From assembly GCF_018343795.1 (NCBI RefSeq), contig NZ_CP074346.1, forward strand, positions 2,232,001-2,296,000: a stretch of 64,000 nucleotides of DNA, in the 5' to 3' direction. The DNA comes from Phocoenobacter atlanticus subsp. cyclopteri (GTDB lineage: Bacteria; Pseudomonadota; Gammaproteobacteria; Enterobacterales; Pasteurellaceae). Every line of letters starts with the position of its first letter. The stretch's first letter is position 1. Under the pieces are notes generated by a model, which saw nothing but the letters and a program-made list of their open reading frames with translations, did not search any database and was not told where the DNA came from. Positions 57,936 to 64,000 of this stretch are shown piece after piece. Made by a program: the position numbers and the translations under genes.

Positions 57936-58226
57936 TTAGATATTACAGTAAATATTATATAATGTTTTTAATAACGTTTTCATTCGAGGATCTTTAAGAT
58001 AATAATTTAGAGTGCGGTGATCTCGATTGTAATCAATAATTCCTGCTTTTCTAAGAACCGCTAGATGGTTAGACATCAGCGTCTGTGGAGCATTTGTTAA
58101 ACTCATTAATTCCGAGACATTTTTACTCTCTTCTATTAACGCACATAGCACCATTAGTCGATAAGGGTTGGCAATAATTTTTAATTGAGATGCCGTATCT
58201 TCAGCATTTTGTATCATTTCTTGCAC
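57936..58226 (-). CDS. ArsR-family regulator of the BigR/YgaV redox-sensing type
   Basis: A 96-residue winged-helix repressor: LKIIANPYRLMVLCALIEE, then NAPQTLMSNHLAVLRKAGIIDYNRDHRTLNYYL. It has just two cysteines in positions like those of BigR/YgaV/SqrR: Cys28 (VLCAL, in helix 2) and Cys94 near the end (NIYCNI). In those proteins the pair forms a disulfide or polysulfide bridge in response to sulfide or oxidants and releases DNA. It is divergent from an AhpD-like gene, with a palindrome between them. The sensing role is inferred from the cysteine positions. Confidence 0.8.
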   Translation of the reverse strand: MQEMIQNAEDTASQLKIIANPYRLMVLCALIEESKNVSELMSLTNAPQTLMSNHLAVLRKAGIIDYNRDHRTLNYYLKDPRMKTLLKTLYNIYCNI

Positions 58227-58276
58227 GCCTTAAACCTCCATAATAAATAATATTGTTTTATTTATAGTAACATATT

Positions 58277-58294
58277 TTATGTATTTTTACATAA
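58277..58294. promoter_or_regulatory. Candidate operator between arsR-type and ahpD-like genes
   Basis: TTATGTA and TACATAA form a perfect 7-bp inverted repeat with a four-base spacer, in the 124-bp divergent promoter region. Size and symmetry suit a dimeric ArsR protein. It could also overlap a promoter -10 element. Confidence 0.5.
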
Positions 58295-58350
58295 CACAAA
58301 AGTCTGATATCATTTATATTGTTTTTATAAACCATAATTTAGGAGAAAGA

Positions 58351-58701
58351 ATGAGTCACAATTACACAGAACTAACACAAGCCCTTAATCAAAAATTAGC
58401 ACAACTTCGCTCTGCTATTCCAGATACAATGCAAGGCTTTAATCAAATGGCACAATCTGCATTAAAAGAAGATGCACTTTCATTTAAACAAAAAGAGATG
58501 ATGGCAATGTCCATTGCGATTGCAATGCGTTGTCAAGGTTGCTTAGGTTTTCATGCAAAAGCACTCGTTAAAGCAGGTTGTACTCGTGCTGAATTTCTGG
58601 AAATGGTACAAGTTGCTATTTATATGGGTGGTGGTCCATCAGTGATGACTGCTGCAGAAGCATTAATGGCATACGAAGAATTTGGTGGAGAAAAAGAATA
58701 G
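58351..58701 (+). CDS. AhpD-like carboxymuconolactone decarboxylase-family protein
   Basis: A 116-residue CMD/AhpD-fold protein. It has the redox motif RCQGCLGFHAKALVKAGCTRAEFLE, with the CxxC and downstream His typical of AhpD alkylhydroperoxidases, and the IYMGGGPSVMTAAEAL helix. ATG 58351 follows AGGAGAAAGA, a strong ribosome-binding site; the frame is open to 58279 but the upstream part overlaps the promoter and operator. Probably regulated by the divergent ArsR-type protein, giving a small thiol-stress module. Confidence 0.85.
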   Translation: MSHNYTELTQALNQKLAQLRSAIPDTMQGFNQMAQSALKEDALSFKQKEMMAMSIAIAMRCQGCLGFHAKALVKAGCTRAEFLEMVQVAIYMGGGPSVMTAAEALMAYEEFGGEKE

Positions 58702-58858
58702 TTTTAATATGACAAGCGGTATGATTTAATTTGTTTTTTGCATATTATTCGGTTTGCAGAATAAAAAACCGTCCCTTTTATTGTTGGTAAATTCGTTTAT
58801 AAAACGTTATACTCGTTCCCCTATTAGTATAACAATTTTAAACGTTAAGGATATTAAA

Positions 58859-59899
58859 TTGACAAAATTAATTAAAAAACTCTTTTTTGCAATTACAACT
58901 TTAAGTGTGGCGGTTTCTGCACAAGCTACAGAAAAATTATATGTTTATAACTGGACTGAATATGTACCTTCAAGCTTATTAGAGAAATTTACGGAAGAAA
59001 CAGGGATAGAGGTGATCTATTCTACGTTTGAAAGTAATGAAGAAATGTATTCAAAAATGAAGCTTACTCAAGGTGCAGGTTATGATATCGTGTTCCCTTC
59101 AAGCTACTACGTTAGTAGAATGGCAAAAGAAGGAATGCTAGAAAAGTTAGATAAAACAAAATTAGCTAATTTTAAATATGTGAGTAAAGAGTTAATGGGG
59201 CAAAGTTTTGATCCTAAAAATGATTACTCATTACCTTATATTTTTGGCTTAACAGGTATCGGCGTAAATAAAGAAGAAATTGATCTAACGACAGTAACTA
59301 GCTGGGCAGATTTATGGAAACCTGAATATAAAGGCTTATTACAGTTAATGAATGATTCTCGTGAAGTGTTCCATATGGCACTATTATTAGATGGAAAATC
59401 GCCAAACACCACTAACCCAGAAGAAATCAAAACTGCTTATGAGCGTTTAAAAACCTTAATTCCAAATGTATTAACCTTCAATTCAGATGCACCTGAAATG
59501 CCATTTTTACAAGGTGAAGTGTCAATCGGAATGATTTGGAATGGTTCGGCATATTTAGGTCAAAAAGAAGACCCAAATTTAACCTTTATTTACCCAAAAG
59601 AAGGAGCGATTGTCTGGATGGATAACTACGCTATTCCAAATACTGCTAAAAATAAAGAAGCAGCCTATAAATTTATTGACTTCTTACTACGTCCAGAAAG
59701 TGCAAAAGTCGTGATTGAAAAATTAGGTTTCTCAATGCCAAATGAAGGGGTAAGAGATTTATTAACCCCAGAACAATTAGCAGATAAAGTATTATTCCCA
59801 CCAAAAGAAGAGCTTGAAAAAGGCATTGCCCAAGCAGATGTAGGGGATGCGATTGAAGTGTATGAAAAATACTGGAATAAATTAAGAACCAGTAACTAA
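58859..59899 (+). CDS. potD: Spermidine/putrescine-binding periplasmic protein
   Basis: Substrate-binding protein of a polyamine ABC importer. I start it at TTG 58859, preceded by AAGGA at seven bases, which gives a clean signal peptide ([20 protein letters not shown], cut near AQA-TEK). The mature part begins [19 protein letters not shown], the polyamine-binding signature, and includes the [16 protein letters not shown] and [10 protein letters not shown] segments. The total is 346 residues, close to E. coli PotD (348). No potABC genes are adjacent. An uptake signal (CAAGCGGTATGATT) lies upstream at 58712. Confidence 0.93.
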   Translation: MTKLIKKLFFAITTLSVAVSAQATEKLYVYNWTEYVPSSLLEKFTEETGIEVIYSTFESNEEMYSKMKLTQGAGYDIVFPSSYYVSRMAKEGMLEKLDKTKLANFKYVSKELMGQSFDPKNDYSLPYIFGLTGIGVNKEEIDLTTVTSWADLWKPEYKGLLQLMNDSREVFHMALLLDGKSPNTTNPEEIKTAYERLKTLIPNVLTFNSDAPEMPFLQGEVSIGMIWNGSAYLGQKEDPNLTFIYPKEGAIVWMDNYAIPNTAKNKEAAYKFIDFLLRPESAKVVIEKLGFSMPNEGVRDLLTPEQLADKVLFPPKEELEKGIAQADVGDAIEVYEKYWNKLRTSN

Positions 59900-59910
59900 G
59901 GTTAAAATAT

Positions 59911-59935
59911 AGCGGTTAGATTTTTATAAAAATTT
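59911..59935 (+). repeat. 25-bp direct repeat (uptake-signal type), left copy
   Basis: This stretch is identical to 61407-61431, 1.5 kb away, and the pair brackets the ATPase gene. Both start at AGCGGTTAGAT and end in an A/T-rich tail, so each is a copy of the local uptake-signal pattern. Confidence 0.8.
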
Positions 59936-59954
59936 ACCGTTTTTCATACTTAAC

Positions 59955-59990
59955 AAAAACCTGTTGCAGATGATTTGCGACAGGTTTTTT
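59955..59990 (+). terminator. Rho-independent terminator after potD
   Basis: AAACCTGTTGC pairs with GCGACAGGTTT across a short loop, followed by T residues. A similar stem is found at 61510. Confidence 0.88.
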
Positions 59991-60079
59991 ATTTATAAAT
60001 TTATAGGGTTGGATTAGCAAACTTGTTTGCGTATATCCGACCGTTTACTAAATAGCAATTGAATACAAAAAATGGCTTG

Positions 60080-60172
60080 TTTCTATTATAATCTATATAA
60101 ATCATAAAATTTTAAACGTATCGATTATAATAGAAATCGTTATTGATTTTTGTATTTTTTTCTATTATAGTC
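60080..60172. repeat. Three copies of a 14-bp motif upstream of the ATPase gene
   Basis: TTTCTATTATAATC (60080-60093), its exact reverse complement GATTATAATAGAAA (60123-60136), and TTTCTATTATAGTC (60159-60172, one change). The last copy ends 32 bp before the start codon. The arrangement suggests binding sites for a regulator, or overlapping -10-like elements. The rest of the 305-bp gap holds the potD terminator and AT-rich DNA. Confidence 0.6.
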
Positions 60173-60204
60173 TAAACATTAAAGTAATGTAATAAGGGTT
60201 ATCT

Positions 60205-61404
60205 ATGAAATATGTTGTTAGACCAAAATATACTAAAAAAATAGAGAAATTTGTTGATAAACCCGTGATCAAAGTATTAACTGGAATGCGACGAGTCGGA
60301 AAATCAACAATTTTAACGATTATAAAAAATGAAATATTAGCGACAATTCCTACTGAGCAAAAAATTTATATTAATTTTGAGTCGTTAGAGTTTTTACATA
60401 TTAATGATGCTAATGCGTTAGCTAAGTATTTGACTGAAAACTTAAAAGGAATTAAAGGCAAAGTTTATTTCTTTTTTGATGAAATTCAGTTAGTAAAAAA
60501 TTGGGAAAAAGTCATCAACGGTTTAAGAGTAGATAGAGATTGTGATATTTATATTACAGGTTCAAACTCAAAACTCATTTCAGGAGAATTAGCCACATTA
60601 TTAGCAGGGAGATATGTAGAATTTGAAATACAGCCCTTTACCTTTGATGAATTTTTAATGGTTTATACTGAAACAAACTTAAATAGAGATGAATTATTTA
60701 ATAAATTTCTACAAGTTGGCGGAATGCCAATTTTAAGGTATTTTAATTTAGAGGAAGAAACGAGCTATAAATATTTACAGGATGTTTATAATACAGTTTT
60801 AGTAAAAGATGTTTTAAATTATAACAAAATACGTGATGTTGATATATTTAATCGTATTCTAAATTTTGTTATTCAAAATATCGGTGCAACTTTTTCAGCC
60901 AGTAGTATTAAAAAGTATTTAAAAAGTGAAAGCCGAGAAGTATCAGTCGATACCGTTTTAAATTACTTAGAATATTGTCAAATGGCTTTTATTATTAAAA
61001 AAGTGCCGAGATATGATCTTGTTGGTAAAAAAACATTAAAAATAGATGAAAAATATTATCTTACTGATCACGGTTTTCGACAGTCTAAGGGATATTCTAA
61101 TATTAAAGATATTGAAAAAACTTTAGAGAATATTGTTTATATAGAATTGATTTCTAGGGGCTACCAAGTTGAAATTGGTAAGGTTGGTGCGAAAGAAATA
61201 GATTTTATTGCGAGAAAAGATAAAGAAATTATCTATTATCAAGTATCTTATTTAATGGCAACCGAGCAAACCAGAGAACGAGAATTTGGGGTATATAAAA
61301 ATATCAGTGATAATTATCCAAAATATGTACTTTCAATGGATAAAGTCGATTTCAGCCAAGATGGAATTATTCATCAGAATATAATGGATTTTTTATTACA
61401 GTAA
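60205..61404 (+). CDS. AAA_14/DUF4143 ATP-binding protein
   Basis: A 399-residue protein of a widespread accessory family whose role is unknown. The N-terminal AAA-type ATPase has Walker A LTGMRRVGKST (about 27-37) and Walker B VYFFFDEIQLV, plus YITGSNSKLISGE (sensor 1). The C-terminal DUF4143 region (about 190-390) ends in a nuclease-like fold with EIDFIARKDKEIIYYQVS, a D-x(n)-Q-x-S variant of the PD-(D/E)xK core. AT-rich, flanked by direct repeats and similar terminators, and preceded by repeated motifs, so it looks like a movable cassette. Confidence 0.8.
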   Translation: MKYVVRPKYTKKIEKFVDKPVIKVLTGMRRVGKSTILTIIKNEILATIPTEQKIYINFESLEFLHINDANALAKYLTENLKGIKGKVYFFFDEIQLVKNWEKVINGLRVDRDCDIYITGSNSKLISGELATLLAGRYVEFEIQPFTFDEFLMVYTETNLNRDELFNKFLQVGGMPILRYFNLEEETSYKYLQDVYNTVLVKDVLNYNKIRDVDIFNRILNFVIQNIGATFSASSIKKYLKSESREVSVDTVLNYLEYCQMAFIIKKVPRYDLVGKKTLKIDEKYYLTDHGFRQSKGYSNIKDIEKTLENIVYIELISRGYQVEIGKVGAKEIDFIARKDKEIIYYQVSYLMATEQTREREFGVYKNISDNYPKYVLSMDKVDFSQDGIIHQNIMDFLLQ

Positions 61405-61406
61405 TA

Positions 61407-61431
61407 AGCGGTTAGATTTTTATAAAAATTT
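61407..61431 (+). repeat. 25-bp direct repeat (uptake-signal type), right copy
   Basis: Identical to 59911-59935. It begins within a few bases of the ATPase stop codon. Confidence 0.8.
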
Positions 61432-61446
61432 GCGGAATATCCGTAG

Positions 61447-61465
61447 GGGCGTATGGCATACGCCC
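61447..61465. repeat. Palindromic extragenic repeat
   Basis: GGGCGTATG and CATACGCCC form a perfect 9-bp inverted repeat with one base between, preceded by GTAG. GC-rich in an AT-rich spacer and without a T tail. The style (GTAG plus a GGGC palindrome) recalls the palindrome hit by the IS110 element at 37592, though the sequences differ. Confidence 0.55.
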
Positions 61466-61509
61466 AATGTTAATTATAATTTCGTATAATAGGGCGAATT
61501 TCCCAACAA

Positions 61510-61543
61510 AAAAACCTGTTGCAATTTCTTACAACAGGTTTTT
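61510..61543. terminator. Terminator between the ATPase gene and the Sel1 gene
   Basis: AAAAACCTGTTG pairs with CAACAGGTTTTT across a ten-base loop. With A before and T after, it can serve both convergent genes. Confidence 0.85.
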
Positions 61544-61555
61544 AATTAAAAGAAA

Positions 61556-62380
61556 TTAGTATTTTATACCTTTATCTTCAAGAATTTTTTGTGCTTTTTT
61601 ATTTCCACTTTTAGCCGCTATTTTGTACCATTTCTCGGTTTGTTTAAAATCCTTTTTTGTACCTAGCCCTTTTCTATACATATCTGCAATAGTAATTTGA
61701 GCAAGTTGAGATCCTTGTTCCGCACTTTCTGTAAATAATTTAAGTGCTTTTTTATATTGTTTTTTCTCATAATAGTCTATAGCATCATTCAATTTTATAA
61801 TTTTATCAAATAGTGAACGCTTCTTTTGTTCAATCAGAGTTTTGTCTTCTTTAATAAGACTACTTTTATGTGCTTGTTCATATATTTTTAAAGCTTTACC
61901 ATAGTTCTGTTCTGTACCTAAACCATTCTCATACATTGAACCAAGTTCCAAACCACCAATGAATCCTATACGATCACTAGTTTTTAAGAACCATTTAAAG
62001 GCTTGAGAATTGTCTTGCTTTACTCCAATCCCATATCTATACATTATACCAAGTTCATATGCAGGAAATCCAAAATAATTGTATCCAGTAGCGGCTACCT
62101 TATACCATTTTATAGCTTCAGTATAGTTTCGTTTTACACCTAGTCCTTTAGCATACATTTTTCCAAGATAATATTGAGCTTTTCCAAGAGGATCTTTATC
62201 ATTTTGTTCAGCTATTTTCTTAAAGAGTTTAAATGCTTGTTTATATTGTTTCTTATCATAATGTTTTTTAGCTATCTCATAGAATTCATAAACTTGATCA
62301 TCGTGTTTTTTGTTTGCATAACTGAGACTAGAAAAAGAGAAAATTAAAATACCAATAATAATTGAGATAAGTTTTTTCAT
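61556..62380 (-). CDS. Secreted Sel1-repeat protein
   Basis: A 274-residue protein with an N-terminal signal peptide (MKKLISIIIGILIFSFSSLSYA). Four or five Sel1/TPR-like repeats follow, each with a LGxMYxxGLGVxxNYxxAxKWYxxAA pattern (AQYYLGKMYAKGLGVKRNY, PAYELGIMYRYGIGVKQDN, LELGSMYENGLGTEQNY, TIADMYRKGLGTKKDF). Such helical repeats bind other proteins; the partner is not predictable. An extra tetratricopeptide-like stretch lies at about 28-60. Divergent from mutM. Confidence 0.88.
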   Translation of the reverse strand: MKKLISIIIGILIFSFSSLSYANKKHDDQVYEFYEIAKKHYDKKQYKQAFKLFKKIAEQNDKDPLGKAQYYLGKMYAKGLGVKRNYTEAIKWYKVAATGYNYFGFPAYELGIMYRYGIGVKQDNSQAFKWFLKTSDRIGFIGGLELGSMYENGLGTEQNYGKALKIYEQAHKSSLIKEDKTLIEQKKRSLFDKIIKLNDAIDYYEKKQYKKALKLFTESAEQGSQLAQITIADMYRKGLGTKKDFKQTEKWYKIAAKSGNKKAQKILEDKGIKY

Positions 62381-62452
62381 TGTGTTATTCCTTAGTTTGA
62401 GTGATTTAACAAGAAAATTGCTTGAATTTTAATTCAACCAAGACACAATTTT

Positions 62453-62472
62453 ATCCGATCCGATCCGATCCG
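62453..62472. repeat. Five-base tandem repeat, ATCCG x4
   Basis: Four uninterrupted ATCCG units in the gap between the divergent Sel1-repeat gene and mutM, 73 bp upstream of the Sel1 start. Slippage would change promoter spacing. Confidence 0.85.
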
Positions 62473-62590
62473 TCTAGCCATTTTTTAGCTAATTTTTGGT
62501 GAGATATTGAAATATTTGGGAGTGCTAATTATACAATTAAATCACCTTAGAAACAATAAGTTAAAGATTTCACTCTGTTTTTTCTACTTC

Positions 62591-62601
62591 ACAAGCGGTC
62601 A
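62591..62601 (+). other. DNA uptake signal, canonical form
   Basis: CACAAGCGGTC, the classical Actinobacillus pleuropneumoniae-type uptake core, followed within 40 bp by TTTGCAAAATCTT. Many variants of the core are spread over the window. Confidence 0.8.
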
Positions 62602-62653
62602 AATTTTATTTACTATTTGCAAAATCTTATCCTTATATAGAAGAGAAAATAAA

Positions 62654-63466
62654 ATGCCAGAATTACCCGAAGTTGAAACCAGTGTGCGTGGAATATCCCC
62701 TTATCTTGAGGGAAAAACCATAAAAGAGATTATTATTCGCCAAAAGCAACTGCGTTGGTTGGTGAGCGATGAATTGAATGAAATGCAAAATGCCCAAATT
62801 ACCGCAATTTCACGCCGAGCCAAATATTTGATTATTCACACCACAAAGGGTGAGATAGTTATTCATCTTGGAATGTCGGGTTCATTAAGTATTTTAGAAA
62901 AAGAAACCAAAGATGTCGGCAAGCACGATCACGTTGATTTAATTACACAAGATGGCATTGTGTTACGCTATAACGACCCACGCCGATTTGGTGCGTGGCT
63001 ATGGGCGGAAGATATTTCACAAATGCCGATTTTTCAAAAACTCGGATTAGAACCCCTTTCAGCAGAATTTAATGGCGATTACCTATATAAGAAGAGCAGA
63101 AATAGAAAAGTGGCGGTTAAAAAGTTCATAATGGATAATGCCGTTGTGGTGGGCGTAGGGAATATTTATGCGTGTGAAAGTTTATTTTTATCCAAAATTC
63201 TGCCTGAGCGATTAGCTTGCACTTTAACAAAGGAACAATCTCACTTATTAGTAACGATAATTAAGCAAGTTTTAACCAAAGCGATAGAGCAGGGTGGTAC
63301 AACCTTGAAAGATTTTGTGCAACCAGACGGCAAACCGGGTTATTTTGCACAAGTTTTACAGGTGTACGGACGCAAAGGCGAAGAATGTAATCAGTGCCAA
63401 AACCAAATTAAGACAAAAATCATCGGGCAACGCAATACGTTTTATTGTGAAAATTGTCAGCAATAG
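62654..63466 (+). CDS. mutM: Formamidopyrimidine-DNA glycosylase
   Basis: Base-excision enzyme that removes 8-oxoguanine and nicks the strand. The 270-residue protein starts [20 protein letters not shown]; Pro2 is the nucleophile and Glu3 the acid. Other sites are [11 protein letters not shown] (Lys region), RFGAWLW and the C-terminal zinc finger [19 protein letters not shown] followed by YCENCQQ. I start at ATG 62654 because Pro2 must follow Met; the open frame upstream covers an uptake signal. The last 300 bp before the rrn promoter belong to a separate unit. Confidence 0.98.
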   Translation: MPELPEVETSVRGISPYLEGKTIKEIIIRQKQLRWLVSDELNEMQNAQITAISRRAKYLIIHTTKGEIVIHLGMSGSLSILEKETKDVGKHDHVDLITQDGIVLRYNDPRRFGAWLWAEDISQMPIFQKLGLEPLSAEFNGDYLYKKSRNRKVAVKKFIMDNAVVVGVGNIYACESLFLSKILPERLACTLTKEQSHLLVTIIKQVLTKAIEQGGTTLKDFVQPDGKPGYFAQVLQVYGRKGEECNQCQNQIKTKIIGQRNTFYCENCQQ

Positions 63467-63559
63467 CGGTGACATTTTATTAAAAATTTACAAAAAACAT
63501 TCAAATTGAATTAAAAAACATCAAATAGCAAAAAAATTAAATATTTTTCCAAAAAGTAC

Positions 63560-63587
63560 TTGCGTCGCCTTTAAAAATCTCTATAAT
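63560..63587 (+). promoter_or_regulatory. rRNA operon promoter
   Basis: TTGCGT (63560-63565) and a perfect TATAAT (63582-63587) are 16 bp apart. An A/T-rich run before it fits an UP element. Transcription would start about 63594, some 200 bp before 16S rRNA. The spacing of 16 bp is typical of stringently controlled rrn promoters. Confidence 0.85.
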
Positions 63588-63601
63588 ACGCCACAGACAA
63601 T

Positions 63602-63657
63602 GACGCACTGTTGTGAAAGATTTTGCTAGGTGCGTCGTTGTTTTTTGCTCTTTAACA
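63602..63657 (+). promoter_or_regulatory. rrn antitermination signals (boxB-boxA)
   Basis: GACGCAC (63602-63608) and GTGCGTC (63630-63636) form the boxB-type stem. TGCTCTTTAACA (63646-63657) is the boxA element, matching the enterobacterial consensus. Nus factors bind here to protect rRNA transcription from Rho. Confidence 0.88.
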
Positions 63658-63796
63658 ATTTATCAGACAATCTGTGTGGGCACTTGTTGATTGACTTATT
63701 TGAAAAAAATATTTGAAATAAAGAAGTCTTAATAAGTGTCACTGAAAATTTATTTAATAAAAATTCTATGTCAGTTTATTGAGCGATTAAACTTTT

Positions 63797-64000
63797 AATT
63801 GAAGAGTTTGATCATGGCTCAGATTGAACGCTGGCGGCAGGCTTAACACATGCAAGTCGAACGGTAACAGGAGAAAGCTTGCTTTCTTGCTGACGAGTGG
63901 CGGACGGGTGAGTAATGCTTGGGAATCTGCCTTGTGGAGGGGGATAACTACGGGAAACTGTAGCTAATACCGCGTAATATCGAAAGATTAAAGTATGGGA
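63797..64000 (+). rRNA. 16S ribosomal RNA, 5' end (truncated by window edge)
   Basis: Begins AATTGAAGAGTTTGATCATG, the universal 5' end. The first 204 nt include helix 6 and the CGGCGGACGGGTGAGTAATG region. The sequence GGGAATCTGCC and GGAGGGGGATAACTACGGG is of gammaproteobacterial, Pasteurellaceae type. The rest of the operon is beyond the window. Confidence 0.99.

Overview
The window is chromosomal DNA of a member of the Pasteurellaceae. The gene content fits (an intact murD-to-lpxC division cluster, PurR, MltG-Tmk, and a 16S rRNA 5' end of Pasteurellaceae type). It is AT-rich and carries about thirty copies of the AAGCGGT core typical of the Actinobacillus pleuropneumoniae-type DNA uptake signal. 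I cannot name a genus. Nearly all genes are housekeeping genes; the accessory content is a few small islands and mobile elements.

Layout. 1-2000: xylB end, a twice-deleted ISAs1-family remnant, trmN6 and an inverted-repeat element. 2072-8749: zipA, cysZ, grxD, glmS with a DeoR-type regulator, an mtlR/yggD-like relic and pqiA/letA. 8874-11436: yceD, rpmF, fabH, trmB. 11448-12657: an intact ISAs1-family insertion sequence with 10-bp target duplications. 12687-14600: a frameshifted DUF4184 gene, yggT and three identical tRNA-Lys genes. 14690-16913: mltG, tmk, erpA. 17041-21560: an accessory island with regulator debris and a 1382-residue STAND NTPase with an N-terminal PD-(D/E)xK nuclease, a probable AVAST-like antiphage protein. 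21652-26894: glmU, rsmD, ftsY, a 174-bp MITE, a hendecad-repeat lipoprotein and holB. 27037-37516: murD ftsW murG murC ddlB ftsQ ftsA ftsZ lpxC. 37616-38851: an IS110-family element. 38905-46157: rph, rnm, relA, ubiX, cvpA, rnhA, a dedA-family gene and purR, all on the minus strand. 46303-55288: a tiny membrane ORF, a PspE-like rhodanese, mnmC, ygfZ, yicC, ppc, rplM-rpsI, upp. 55434-61404: a 2-hydroxyacid dehydrogenase, a frameshifted nhaA, a BigR-like ArsR regulator facing an AhpD-like gene, potD, and an AAA_14/DUF4143 ATPase cassette. 61556-64000: a Sel1-repeat protein, mutM, and the promoter, antiterminator leader and first about 200 nt of an rrn operon.

How the genes work together: the centre is cell division and envelope synthesis (ZipA, FtsW, FtsQ, FtsA, FtsZ, Mur ligases, MurG, Ddl, LpxC, MltG, GlmS, GlmU). 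FtsZ ends in the IPGFLKK tail that FtsA and ZipA bind. Around it lie translation and RNA genes (L32, L13, S9, TrmB, TrmN6, RsmD, MnmC, YgfZ, RNase PH, YicC, Rnm).

The most interesting observation is the IS110 element. Its 5' non-coding end contains four short segments that match, in the expected order and sense, the left and right target and the left and right donor. It appears to encode a bispecific bridge RNA. It sits inside one arm of a 28-bp perfect palindrome that can be rebuilt from the two flanks. Other points worth attention are the Avs-like protein, an erpA start codon directly behind a terminator-like hairpin, a MITE mobilised by ISAs1-type ends, and three frameshifts in two genes that all look like the loss of one T from a short T run.
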